This document shows, piece by piece, positions 6,651 through 14,937 of a DNA stretch of 64,000 nucleotides. Every line of letters begins with the position of its first letter. Position 1 is the first letter of the stretch. Location: NCBI RefSeq assembly GCF_000244955.1, contig NZ_CM001439.1, positions 3,702,543-3,766,542 of the forward strand, in the 5' to 3' direction. The stretch is from Saccharomonospora marina XMU15 (GTDB lineage: Bacteria; Actinomycetota; Actinomycetes; Mycobacteriales; Pseudonocardiaceae). Under the pieces are notes generated by a model. It was given only the letters and a program-made list of their open reading frames with translations. It was not told where the DNA came from and did no database searches. A program made the position numbers and the translations under genes.

Positions 6651-8822
6651 TCAGCGCACCGCCGCGGACACTCCAGGTTCGCGCTCGGCGGAGTCGTCCG
6701 GCAAGGAGGCACCCTCCACGTCGACACGAGGTAGCAGCCTGCCCAGCCAGCGGGGCAACCACCACGACGCCCTGCCGAGCAGGCTCATCACGGCGGGCAC
6801 GATCGTCATACGCACGACGAACGCATCCACGAGCACACCGAAGGCCAGCGCGAGACCGACCGATTTCACGGTGTCCTCATCGGAGGCGATGAACCCGGCG
6901 AACACACTGATCATGATCAGTGCCGCGGCGGTGATCACCCGTGACCCGTGCCGGAACCCGCCCACAACTGCCTCCGTGGGTTCGGCGCCGTGCACATGGG
7001 CTTCCCGCATCCGCGTGACCAGGAACACCTGGTAGTCCATGGCCAGGCCGAACAACACGCCGATCATGAAGATCGGAAGCAGGCTCATGATCGGCGCGGT
7101 CTGCTCCACCCCGAACAGCCAGTCCAGCCAGCCCCACTGGAACACCGCGACCACCGCTCCGAAGGTCGCGCCGATGGTCAGTAGGAACCCGGCCGCCGCC
7201 TTGATCGGCACGACAACCGAACGGAACACCACCATCAACAGCAGGAACGCCAGCCCCACCACGACGGCCAGATACGGCAGCAGCGCATCACTCAGCCGGT
7301 CGGAGGTGTCGATGTCCATCGCCGTCTGCCCGGTGACGAAGACCTCGGCACCTCTCTCGCTCCCGAAGTCCTGGCCGTGCGCGCGAATGTCCCTCACCAG
7401 CTGCTCGGTTTCCGGGCTGCTCGGTGAACTGGCCGGGATCACATTCAGCACCGCGGTTTCGCCTGCCGGATCGACCATCGGCGGACCGACCCGCGCGACA
7501 CCTCCGAGGTCGGCGAGGTCGCCACGCAGCGCCTGTGCTGTCCGTTGCGCATCCTGGCCCTGTTCGAGGTCGGCGACGACGAGCAGCGGGCCGTTGAACC
7601 CCGGCCCGAATCCCTCCGACAGCAGGTCGTAGGCCTTTCGTTCGGTGGATTCCGGCGGGGCCGTGCCGCCGTCGGGCATGCCGAGCCGCAAATCCGTGGC
7701 GGGCACCGCCGCGACGCCCAGCGCCAGTACCGCGATGAGCAGGACAGGCACCGGCCGCCGGGTGACGAAGGTGACCCATCGCTTGCCCAGTCCGGTCCCG
7801 CGCGAACGGCGCGGTCGCCTGGCGGCGGCCCTACGACCGGCGAACCCGAGCATCGCGGGCAGCAGGGTGAGCGCGATGAGCACGGCCACGGCGACAGTTC
7901 CCGCCGCCGCGAGACCCATGGCGGTGAGCATCGGGATGCCTGCCATGCTCAGCGCCACCAGTGCGACGATCACGGTGGCGCCCGCGAAGACGACGGCGTT
8001 GCCCGCCGTGCCCACAGCACGCCCCGCGGCGCGTTCGGGATCGTCGGTGACGGTGAGTTCGTGCTGGTAGCGGGTGACGATGAACAGCGCGTAGTCGATC
8101 GCCACGGCCAACCCGAGCATCAGCGCGAGGATGGAAGTGGTCGAACTCAGTTCGAAGAACGCGGTGGAGATCGCCACCCCGCTGATACCGATACCGACCC
8201 CGATGAGTGCCGTCAGCAACGGCAATCCCGCCGCCAGCAGCGAACCCAGCGCCGCCGTGAGCACCACCACGGCGACGGCCAGCCCGATGACCTCGGTCGT
8301 GGGCGGCTCCGGATGGGGTTGCACGGCGGTGCCACCCACCTCGACCTGCAGGCCTGCCCGCTCGCCGTTCGCGGCAACGGTCGTCAGCGCCTCCCTGGCG
8401 GGGTCGCCGAGTTCGTCCGGCTGTAGGTCGTAGCGCACCTCCGCGTACGCGATCGAGCCGTCCGGTGACACACCGCCGCCCTGGAACGGGTCCCGCACCG
8501 AAGCCACGTCGGGTGCCCGACCGAGTTCGGCAACGCTGGAGTCGATCGCCGAGCGGTATTGCGGATCGGTGACCTTGCCTTCCGGCGCGGCGAACACGAC
8601 CTGGGCTGTCGCCCCGTCGGCGGACAGTCCGGGAAATCGCTCGTCCAGCAGGTCGAAGCCCTGCTGGGCCTCGGTCCCCGGCAGCGAGAAGGTGTCGGTC
8701 GTCGACTGCGACAGCGTCGCGGCGCCCACACCGAACGCCGCGAGTAACGCGATCCACAGCACGAGCACGATCCGGCGGTGGCGGAACGAGAACCGCCCCA
8801 ACCGGTAGAGCAGGCCAGCCAC
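6651..8822 (-). CDS. MMPL-family RND-type membrane exporter
   Basis: 723 aa. The GTG at 8822 is preceded by GAGAGGA and gives a sequence beginning VAGLLYRLGRFSFRHRR, the usual MMPL start; the upstream in-frame extension to 8969 looks non-coding. The protein has the classic duplicated layout: one N-terminal span, a large extracytoplasmic loop (residues ~40-190), five to six spans, a second large loop (~385-515) and a final helical bundle. GLAVAIDYALF and GLAMDYQVF are the Asp-Tyr motifs of the proton relay. Members export lipids or drugs using the proton gradient. It faces the FAD monooxygenase gene across a shared terminator. Confidence 0.9.
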   Translation of the reverse strand: MAGLLYRLGRFSFRHRRIVLVLWIALLAAFGVGAATLSQSTTDTFSLPGTEAQQGFDLLDERFPGLSADGATAQVVFAAPEGKVTDPQYRSAIDSSVAELGRAPDVASVRDPFQGGGVSPDGSIAYAEVRYDLQPDELGDPAREALTTVAANGERAGLQVEVGGTAVQPHPEPPTTEVIGLAVAVVVLTAALGSLLAAGLPLLTALIGVGIGISGVAISTAFFELSSTTSILALMLGLAVAIDYALFIVTRYQHELTVTDDPERAAGRAVGTAGNAVVFAGATVIVALVALSMAGIPMLTAMGLAAAGTVAVAVLIALTLLPAMLGFAGRRAAARRPRRSRGTGLGKRWVTFVTRRPVPVLLIAVLALGVAAVPATDLRLGMPDGGTAPPESTERKAYDLLSEGFGPGFNGPLLVVADLEQGQDAQRTAQALRGDLADLGGVARVGPPMVDPAGETAVLNVIPASSPSSPETEQLVRDIRAHGQDFGSERGAEVFVTGQTAMDIDTSDRLSDALLPYLAVVVGLAFLLLMVVFRSVVVPIKAAAGFLLTIGATFGAVVAVFQWGWLDWLFGVEQTAPIMSLLPIFMIGVLFGLAMDYQVFLVTRMREAHVHGAEPTEAVVGGFRHGSRVITAAALIMISVFAGFIASDEDTVKSVGLALAFGVLVDAFVVRMTIVPAVMSLLGRASWWLPRWLGRLLPRVDVEGASLPDDSAEREPGVSAAVR

Positions 8823-8880
8823 GAAAGGTCCTCTCGATCTTCTCGGCACACGACCAGCCCGACACTGGCCGCCACCAGAA

Positions 8881-8905
8881 ACGATACACGCATGTCTCAT
8901 TTTGT
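8881..8905 (-). promoter_or_regulatory. Putative MMPL promoter with shared TetR-type motif
   Basis: Reading the minus strand, TATCGT (complement of 8881-8886) can serve as a -10 box. Bases 8892-8905 (ATGTCTCATTTTGT on the + strand) match the motif in the DUF2231 promoter at 12 of 14 positions. A degenerate ATAC-N6-GTCT half-site arrangement is kept (8884-8897). Confidence 0.35.
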
Positions 8906-9005
8906 GTTCCGGCCCCGCCCTCCCCCGGACCGTGCCCGGGCCCTGGCGCAGGCGGCGGCACCCGGGCATCGGCAGCGGAATTCGGTGCCGAACTCGAATT
9001 CACCC

Positions 9006-9020
9006 GTTTTCGGTGAAAAC
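9006..9020. promoter_or_regulatory. Palindromic operator candidate upstream of wecB
   Basis: GTTTTC-GGT-GAAAAC is a perfect 6-bp inverted repeat with a 3-base spacer, about 260 bases before wecB. It is the most symmetric, A/T-rich element in this gap and could bind a regulator of the polysaccharide operon. Confidence 0.35.
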
Positions 9021-9188
9021 ACTCCGATTCCTCGGTTTCCGGTTCAACAATCCTGCGGCGACACTCGGAAGCGGTATCGACAACACCTGATCGGCTGCAC
9101 CCGGAGCGCGCGATCTCCGTTGTGCTGCCAGGCTGTTCTTGGCACGCGGCAGCAACTGCCGAACCCCGAAAAAACGTCTCGAGGTCAA

Positions 9189-9293
9189 ATGACGATGCGG
9201 AGAACGGAAAGCCGAAACGCTGCCCGGCGAAGCGAGTCGGCGACCCGCACCGTGGTCGTGGAAAGCACGGAGAACTCCGCCGATGACGCCTGA
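9189..9293 (+). CDS. Possible 34-aa leader peptide ahead of wecB
   Basis: A 34-codon frame begins at an ATG preceded by GAGGTC and ends with a TGA at 9291-9293, overlapping the first codons of wecB (ATG at 9283) by 11 bases. The product is Arg/Ser/Thr-rich with no recognisable domain. Overlap with wecB and a plausible ribosome site make a translationally coupled leader conceivable, but a chance frame is about as likely. Confidence 0.3.
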   Translation: MTMRRTESRNAARRSESATRTVVVESTENSADDA

Positions 9294-10551
9294 ATCCGCC
9301 AATTCGGCGACCAGTGCCGAGGCCGTCGCCGTCGTTCCCGGCCAGCGCACCCGGCCACGGATACTCCTCGCCTACGGCACCCGCCCCGAGGCGGTGAAAC
9401 TCGCCCCACTGATCGCCGAACTACGCTCGAACGCCCGGCTCGACGTGGTGGTGGCGGTCACCGGGCAACACCGGGAGATGCTCGACCAGGTGAACGGGCT
9501 GTTCGGTATCGTCCCCCGCCACGACCTCGACGTCATCCGACCGGGACAGTCACTCACCGACGTCACCACCAGGACGCTCACCGGCCTGCGCGACGTCGTC
9601 GAGCAGGAGCAGCCCGCGGCCGTCGTCGTGCAGGGCGACACCACCAGCGCCTTCACCTCGGCACTCGCCGGTTTCTACGCCCACCGGCCGGTCGTCCACC
9701 TGGAAGCAGGCCTTCGGACGAACAATCGCTACTCGCCGTTTCCCGAGGAGATCAACCGCAGGCTCATCACCCAGCTCACGACACTGCATCTCGCGCCGAC
9801 CCCGCAGGCGCGGCTGAACCTCCTCGCCGAGGGTGTGCGCGCCGCGGACGTGGCCGTGACAGGCAACACGGTGATCGACGCATTGCGGCACACTGTCTCG
9901 CGGCCGGTGCCCTACAGCGACCCCACCATCACGGCGGTCACCGCGGGTCGCCGGTTGGTGCTCGTGACGGCACACCGCAGGGAGTCCTGGGGCGAGCCCA
10001 TGACCCGGATCGGGAAGGCGATCGCCAGGCTCGCCGCCGCCGAGCCCGACACGGCTTTCGTGTTACCCGCTCACCGCAACCCGGACGTGCGGCGAGCGTT
10101 GCTGTCCTGTTTGCACGGTCTGCCGAACGTGCTCGTTCGCGAACCGATGAGCTACGCGGAGTTCGCCAGGATCCTCGACGAGTGCGACCTGGTGCTGACC
10201 GACAGCGGCGGCATCCAGGAGGAAGCCCCCAGTCTCGGCAAACCGGTGCTGGTACTGCGTGACAACTCCGAACGGCCGGAGGCGTTGCGCGCGGGCACGG
10301 CACGGCTCGTGGGCACCGGTGAATCCGACATCGTCGATGCGGTCCGCGAACTGCTGCACGACCGGGATGCCTACCAGGCCATGGCCAGGGCGGTGAATCC
10401 CTACGGCGACGGCTTCGCGGCTCACCGCGCGGCGCGCGCCATCGAGGAGTTGCTCGGCATCGGGCCGAGGGCAGCCGACTTCCAACCGGCCACGGCCGGG
10501 GACGAGGCGCAGGCCGTGGCGGAGTTCGACGTGGAGGGAGTAGGCAGGTGA
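9283..10551 (+). CDS. wecB: UDP-N-acetylglucosamine 2-epimerase (non-hydrolysing)
   Basis: 422 aa. After a ~28-residue Ser/Ala-rich N-terminal extension it has the family opening YGTRPEAVKLAPL and the signatures VTGQHREMLDQV, VVVQGDTTSAF, HLEAGLRTNNRYSPFPEEINRR and LTDSGGIQEEAPSLGKPVLVLRDNSERPE. It interconverts UDP-GlcNAc and UDP-ManNAc in the cytoplasm. Its stop overlaps the GTG of wecC (GTGA), and together the pair makes UDP-ManNAcA, an acidic sugar for a surface polysaccharide. It is the first gene of the long + strand operon that runs to about 21.25 kb. Confidence 0.95.
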   Translation: MTPESANSATSAEAVAVVPGQRTRPRILLAYGTRPEAVKLAPLIAELRSNARLDVVVAVTGQHREMLDQVNGLFGIVPRHDLDVIRPGQSLTDVTTRTLTGLRDVVEQEQPAAVVVQGDTTSAFTSALAGFYAHRPVVHLEAGLRTNNRYSPFPEEINRRLITQLTTLHLAPTPQARLNLLAEGVRAADVAVTGNTVIDALRHTVSRPVPYSDPTITAVTAGRRLVLVTAHRRESWGEPMTRIGKAIARLAAAEPDTAFVLPAHRNPDVRRALLSCLHGLPNVLVREPMSYAEFARILDECDLVLTDSGGIQEEAPSLGKPVLVLRDNSERPEALRAGTARLVGTGESDIVDAVRELLHDRDAYQAMARAVNPYGDGFAAHRAARAIEELLGIGPRAADFQPATAGDEAQAVAEFDVEGVGR

Positions 10552-11798
10552 CCGAGCTGAATCGCGTCGCCGTCGTCGGCCTGGGATACGTAGGCCTGCC
10601 GACCGCCGCCGCACTGGCCGGACAGGGCGTCGAGGTGGTCGGGGTGGACGTCGACCAGCGGGTCATCGAATGTGTCAACCGAGGAGAGGCCCCCTTCGAC
10701 GAGCCGGACCTGACCTCCACCCTCAACGATGCCGTCTCGGCGGGAATGCTCGGCGCGAGCACCGAGATGCCCGAGGCCGACGCCTACATCGTGGCCGTTC
10801 CCACACCCATCAAAGAGGACAGTCACGTCGACCTCGCCCACGTGCGTTCCGCGACCGAGGCCATCGCACCACGGCTTCGCGGTGGCGAGGTGGTGATCCT
10901 GGAGTCGACGGTTCCCCCGGGGACCACCCGGCTGGTCAGCGAATGGCTGGAGCGGCTTCGACCCGACCTCGACCTGCCACACCGGATGGACAGCTCGCCG
11001 GGCGTGCACGTGGCGCACTGCCCCGAGCGGGTGCTTCCCGGTCGGATCATGACCGAGATCGTCACCAACGACCGCGTCATCGGCGGGCTCACCAGCCAGT
11101 GCGCGGAACGGGCGGCCGCCATCTACCGGATCTTCTGCCGTGGCGGCATCCTGCTGACCGACGCCGAGAGTGCCGAGATGGCCAAGCTGGTCGAGAACGC
11201 CTCACGGGACGTGGAGATCGCCTTCGCCAACGAGCTCTCGCTCATCTGCGACCGGCTCGAACTGGATGTCTGGGAGATCATCCGCATGGCGAACCGCCAT
11301 CCGAGGGTCAACATCCTGCAGCCGGGGCCGGGAGTCGGTGGCCACTGCATCGCGGTCGACCCGTGGTTCGTGATCCAGGCCGCTCCGCAACAGGCAAGGA
11401 TGATGCGACTGGCGCGCGAGATCAACGACGGCAAGCCGTCACATGTGGCGGAGCAACTCGTCGAGGCGGCAGGCAGGCTGCGTGAGCCGAGGATCGCCTG
11501 CCTGGGCCTTGCCTTCAAGGCCGACGTGGGCGACCTGCGGGAGAGCCCCGCGCTTCGCATCGTGCGCGAGGTCGCGACCGCCGCGGAGGACGCCGTCGTC
11601 GACGCCGTCGAGCCACACGTCACCGAGTTGCCGCAGAGCCTTCGTGCCCTTGACAACGTGCGGCTGTCGGGTGTGGACGAGGCGCTCGACCGCGCCGACA
11701 TCGTGGCCCTGCTTGTCGACCACCAGTGCTTCCGAAAGATCAAGAAGCCTCGGCTGTCCGGCAAGATCGTCTACGACACAAGAGGTATGTGGGCATGA
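10548..11798 (+). CDS. wecC: UDP-N-acetyl-D-mannosamine dehydrogenase
   Basis: 416 aa from GTG. The N-terminal Rossmann motif is VGLGYVGLPTAAALA; the catalytic cysteine is C267 in GPGVGGHCIAVDPWF, and the C-terminal domain carries the family-typical GLAFKADVGDLRESPAL. It oxidises UDP-ManNAc twice with NAD+ to UDP-ManNAcA. The sequence is somewhat closer to the WecC branch than to UDP-glucose dehydrogenase, and the fusion-like overlap with wecB supports the substrate. Its stop (TGA at 11796-11798) overlaps a 14-codon ORF that leads into the next gene. Confidence 0.93.
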   Translation: MTELNRVAVVGLGYVGLPTAAALAGQGVEVVGVDVDQRVIECVNRGEAPFDEPDLTSTLNDAVSAGMLGASTEMPEADAYIVAVPTPIKEDSHVDLAHVRSATEAIAPRLRGGEVVILESTVPPGTTRLVSEWLERLRPDLDLPHRMDSSPGVHVAHCPERVLPGRIMTEIVTNDRVIGGLTSQCAERAAAIYRIFCRGGILLTDAESAEMAKLVENASRDVEIAFANELSLICDRLELDVWEIIRMANRHPRVNILQPGPGVGGHCIAVDPWFVIQAAPQQARMMRLAREINDGKPSHVAEQLVEAAGRLREPRIACLGLAFKADVGDLRESPALRIVREVATAAEDAVVDAVEPHVTELPQSLRALDNVRLSGVDEALDRADIVALLVDHQCFRKIKKPRLSGKIVYDTRGMWA

Positions 11799-11839
11799 GT
11801 CGCCTCCACGCCTGTCGGCAGGGCTGGTGGTTCGCGTGA
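11795..11839 (+). CDS. 14-codon bridging mini-ORF between wecC and the initiating transferase
   Basis: An ATG at 11795 overlaps the wecC stop (ATGA), and the frame runs 14 codons to a TGA at 11837-11839, which in turn overlaps the GTG (11836) of the downstream transferase (GTGA). The peptide (MSRLHACRQGWWFA) matches no domain. Its value is probably mechanical: it would let ribosomes finishing wecC travel on to reinitiate at the next gene. Confidence 0.35.
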   Translation: MSRLHACRQGWWFA

Positions 11840-12846
11840 ACACCGTGCTCGGTATGGACGTCGCGGTGCTCGGGCCACTGCTGTGCCTGGTGTCGGCGAC
11901 GCTGGCGCAGCCGGTGGTGCTGCGACTGCTGCGCCGCGCCGGATCGGTCGACGTGCCGGGCACCCGCTCGTCGCATCACATCCCCACGTTGCGGGGCGGC
12001 GGCATCGCCGTCGTGCTCGGGGTGCTGCTCGGGATCAGCCTGATCCCGCACGGCATCTGGTTGCCACTCGTGTTCGCCGTCGCCAGTTTCTCCGCGATCG
12101 GGCTCGCCGAGGACCTCAAAGGGCTGTCGGTGCGGTCGCGGCTGCTGCTGCAGGCGCTGGCCGCCATGGGCGTGGCGACGCTGCTGCTCCTCGCGGACAC
12201 GCCGGCCGTGGCGCCCGCGGCGGTCGTGCTGATCGCGCTGTGGATCACCGGATACGTCAACGCCTTCAACTTCATGGACGGGATCAACGGGATCTCCGGC
12301 GCACACGCCGTCGTCGGCGGCGCGACGTTCGCGTTCCTCGGCTTCTGGTACGCGGACCTGTCCCTGCAGGGCGCGGGCGCGACGCTGGCCGCGGGCGGGC
12401 TGGCGTTCCTGCCGTGGAACGCGGTGCGGGCCAAGGTTTTCCTCGGTGATGTCGGCAGCTACGCCATCGGTGCGGGGCTGGCCGTGTCCGCCGCCTATGC
12501 CGTGCTGCTGGGCGTGCCCGTCGAGGCCTCGATCGCACCGCTGGCGCTGTACCTGGCCGACACCACGTGGACGCTGCAGCGGCGGATCAGAGCCGGGGAG
12601 GAGTGGACGCGGCCCCACCGCAGTCACGTCTACCAGCGCCTTGGCGATCTCGGCTGGACTCACCTGCAGGTCACCGTCTTCACCGCCGCACTCGGCGTGC
12701 TGCTGTGCCTGCTCGGAGCGATCAGCCTGGTCGCGAGCTGGCAGTTGCGGCTGCTGGCCGACGTGCTCGCGGTCGGCGTGGTCACCGGCTACCTGGCCTC
12801 GCCGCGCTGGCTTGCGCCACGACGAGCGACCGAAGGAGCCACCTGA
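11836..12846 (+). CDS. WecA/WbpL-like polyprenyl-phosphate N-acetylhexosamine-1-phosphate transferase
   Basis: 336 aa, about ten membrane spans, glycosyltransferase family 4 (MraY/WecA group). Key motifs are present: the early RSSHHIPTLRGGGIA stretch, N145-F-M-D148 in NAFNFMDGINGI (metal/diphosphate binding) and FLGDVGSYAIG from residue 202. Such enzymes start polysaccharide repeat units by moving a sugar-1-phosphate onto undecaprenyl or decaprenyl phosphate at the inner membrane face. The GTG at 11836 is preferred because it overlaps the stop of the 14-codon mini-ORF, although an ATG six codons later (11854) is possible. The stop overlaps the next gene's ATG. Confidence 0.88.
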   Translation: MNTVLGMDVAVLGPLLCLVSATLAQPVVLRLLRRAGSVDVPGTRSSHHIPTLRGGGIAVVLGVLLGISLIPHGIWLPLVFAVASFSAIGLAEDLKGLSVRSRLLLQALAAMGVATLLLLADTPAVAPAAVVLIALWITGYVNAFNFMDGINGISGAHAVVGGATFAFLGFWYADLSLQGAGATLAAGGLAFLPWNAVRAKVFLGDVGSYAIGAGLAVSAAYAVLLGVPVEASIAPLALYLADTTWTLQRRIRAGEEWTRPHRSHVYQRLGDLGWTHLQVTVFTAALGVLLCLLGAISLVASWQLRLLADVLAVGVVTGYLASPRWLAPRRATEGAT

Positions 12847-14096
12847 TGCGGATACTTCTGCTCACCCAGTACTTCCCGCCGGAGATCGGTGCGCCGCAGG
12901 CGCGGCTGTCGGAGTTCGCCCGAACCTGGGCGGCCGACGGCGACACGGTAACCGTCCTCACCGGGATGCCGAACCACCCGACCGGTGTCGTGCCACCCGA
13001 GTATCGCGGCCGCCTCCGCGCGCGGGAACAGCATGACGGCTACTCCGTAGTGCGCACCTGGCTCTACGCCACTCCCAACGAGGGATTCCTCCGCAAGACG
13101 CTGTGTCACTTGAGCTTCATGGTGAGCAGCGTGCTGCTTGGCGCGCGAGCGAGCGGGAGGGCGGACGTGGTGATGGTTTCCTCACCGACGTTCTTCGCGA
13201 TCGGTTCGGCATGGGTGCTGGCCAAGTTGAAGCGCGCCCGACTGGTGGTCGAGGTCCGTGACCTGTGGCCTGCCATCTTCGTCGAGCTGGGCGTGCTCAC
13301 CAACCGCTGGATCATCAAGTCGCTGCAGCGGCTGGAACTGGCCGCCTACCACGCGGCGGACGCTGTCGTCGTCGTGACCGAGGGGTTCCGGCGCAACCTC
13401 GTCGAGCGTGGCGTTCCCCCGGCGAAGGTGCACACGATTCGCAACGGGGTCGACACCGATCGCTTCGGTGGCGACACCGCTGCCAACCCGGCGATCCGGC
13501 AGCGATTGGGAGCCGGCCCCGGCGAATGCCTCGTCGTCTATGCCGGTGCGCTCGGCATCTCGCACGCGCTCGAGAAGGTGGTCGACGCCGCCGCGCTGCT
13601 CACCGACCAGCAGGTGCGCTTCGCGCTCGTCGGCGAAGGAGCGCAGAAACGGCGGATCACCGAGCGGGTGCGTGACCTCGGGCTGTGCAACGTCCGCGTG
13701 CCGGGGGGTGTCGCAAGGGACGAGGTGCCGCAGGTGCTGGCCGCGGCCGACATCTGCGTGGTCTCGCTGCGTGATGTTCCGCTGTTCTCCACCTTCATCC
13801 CCTCGAAGATTTTCGAGTATCTCGCCGCGGAGAAGGCCGTGGTTGGCGCGGTGCGGGGGGAACCCGCCGAGATCCTGCGCGCCGCGGGAGCCGTGGTCGT
13901 CCCGCCGGAGGACTCACGGCGGCTGGCCGAGGAGATCGCCACGCTGGCGAGGGACCCGGCGCGTCGCGCCGACATGGGCAAGGAAGGCCGCCGCTTCGTC
14001 GAGCAGAACTTCGACCGGGCAGAACTGGCCCGGCGCTGCCGAACCGTTTTCGATTCACTCGGAGGTCCGGTTGAAACTCCTCATCACCGGAGGTAG
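12846..14096 (+). CDS. GT4 glycosyltransferase (WbuB-like)
   Basis: 416 aa, GT-B fold. The N terminus (LLTQYFPPEIGAPQARL) is typical of WbuB-type transferases that add an acetamido sugar to the lipid-linked primer. The C-terminal half holds GAQKRRI, a VVSLRDVPLFSTFIPSKIFEYLAAEKAVVGAVRGEPAEILRA-type donor-binding region (residues ~310-355) and a conserved E-x7-E-like arrangement. It is probably a peripheral membrane enzyme acting on the product of the initiating transferase just upstream, whose stop it overlaps by one base. The 3' end overlaps the TTG start of the epimerase by 26 bases. Confidence 0.88.
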   Translation: MRILLLTQYFPPEIGAPQARLSEFARTWAADGDTVTVLTGMPNHPTGVVPPEYRGRLRAREQHDGYSVVRTWLYATPNEGFLRKTLCHLSFMVSSVLLGARASGRADVVMVSSPTFFAIGSAWVLAKLKRARLVVEVRDLWPAIFVELGVLTNRWIIKSLQRLELAAYHAADAVVVVTEGFRRNLVERGVPPAKVHTIRNGVDTDRFGGDTAANPAIRQRLGAGPGECLVVYAGALGISHALEKVVDAAALLTDQQVRFALVGEGAQKRRITERVRDLGLCNVRVPGGVARDEVPQVLAAADICVVSLRDVPLFSTFIPSKIFEYLAAEKAVVGAVRGEPAEILRAAGAVVVPPEDSRRLAEEIATLARDPARRADMGKEGRRFVEQNFDRAELARRCRTVFDSLGGPVETPHHRR

Positions 14097-14937
14097 TGGT
14101 TTCCTCGGCCGCCACCTGCTACCGCAGGCGATCGAGCGCGGCCACCAGGTCGTCGCACTGGCACGCAGTTGCGGCGCAGCGCGGGTGGTCGCCGAACTCG
14201 GGGCGGCACCCGTCGCCGGTGACCTCGACGATCCCGCGGCCACGGACGCCGCCTTCGCCGACGCGGGCGCCGACGCACTGGTCAACCTGGCTTCACTGGG
14301 GTTCGGGCACGCGCCTGTGATCGTCTCCGCGGCCGAGGAAGCAGGTGTCAAGCGGGCGGTGTTCGTCTCGACGACCGCCGTGACCACCACGATCGCGGCG
14401 AGGTCGAAGCGAGTGCGACTCGAGGCCGAGGAGGCGGTGCGGGCGAGCGCGCTGGACTGGACGATCATCCGGCCGACGATGATCTACGGTGGGCCCGGCG
14501 ATCGAAACATCGCCCGGCTGCTGTCGGTGTTGCGTCGAACGCCGGTCCTGCCGGTTCCCGGCGGCGGCAAGCGGCTGCTGCAACCGGTGCATGTGGAGGA
14601 TCTGGCAGCGGCCGTGCTCAACGCGGTGGAGTCCCCCGCCGCCCCGGGGCGCACCTACGACGTGGCCGGTCCCGAACCGATGCCGCTGGCCGAGTTGCTG
14701 GCCGAGGCGATACGCGCCACCGGAAGCCGGACCCGCCTGGTGCCGGTCCCGCTGCGACCCGCGATCCAGCTGCTTTCGCTGTACGAGCGGCTGTCACGAC
14801 GTCCCAGGCTGAAAGCCGAACAGCTGCGGCGACTCGCCGAGGACAAGGCGTTCTCCGTCGAGGCGGCGGCGCGCGACCTGGGCTTCTCCCCCCGCAGCTT
14901 TCGCACGGGCGTGACCGAACAGGCGAACCGCAGGTGA
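14071..14937 (+). CDS. Atypical SDR / NAD-dependent epimerase-dehydratase
   Basis: 288 aa. The TTG at 14071 follows GGAGGT by four bases and puts the GGSGFLG dinucleotide motif at residues 7-13; no ATG/GTG fits better. The sequence has the extended-SDR layout (FVSTTAV, IIRPTMIYGGPGDRNI, and the later VHVEDLAAAV). However, it lacks a clear YxxxK catalytic pair, as the expected position reads AARSKRVRLE. So it may bind NAD(P) and a sugar nucleotide without classic epimerase chemistry, or reduce a 4-keto sugar. It sits inside the polysaccharide operon, between a glycosyltransferase and a heparinase-like gene. Confidence 0.78.
   Translation: MKLLITGGSGFLGRHLLPQAIERGHQVVALARSCGAARVVAELGAAPVAGDLDDPAATDAAFADAGADALVNLASLGFGHAPVIVSAAEEAGVKRAVFVSTTAVTTTIAARSKRVRLEAEEAVRASALDWTIIRPTMIYGGPGDRNIARLLSVLRRTPVLPVPGGGKRLLQPVHVEDLAAAVLNAVESPAAPGRTYDVAGPEPMPLAELLAEAIRATGSRTRLVPVPLRPAIQLLSLYERLSRRPRLKAEQLRRLAEDKAFSVEAAARDLGFSPRSFRTGVTEQANRR

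Larger units (their letters stand above)
8823..9282. other. 460-base intergenic region upstream of polysaccharide locus
   Basis: This region separates the divergent MMPL (-) and wecB (+) genes. It holds the MMPL promoter motif (8881-8905), a perfect GTTTTC-GGT-GAAAAC palindrome at 9006-9020, and a possible 34-codon leader ORF (9189-9293). The central part (8985-9070) is visibly lower in G+C than its surroundings, as expected of a promoter. No larger gene is supported. Confidence 0.6.

Noticed and set aside
8778..9293. 171-aa + strand ORF across the MMPL start and upstream region
   Set aside because: It covers the MMPL promoter and N terminus and has no domain; only its last 34 codons have a ribosome site.
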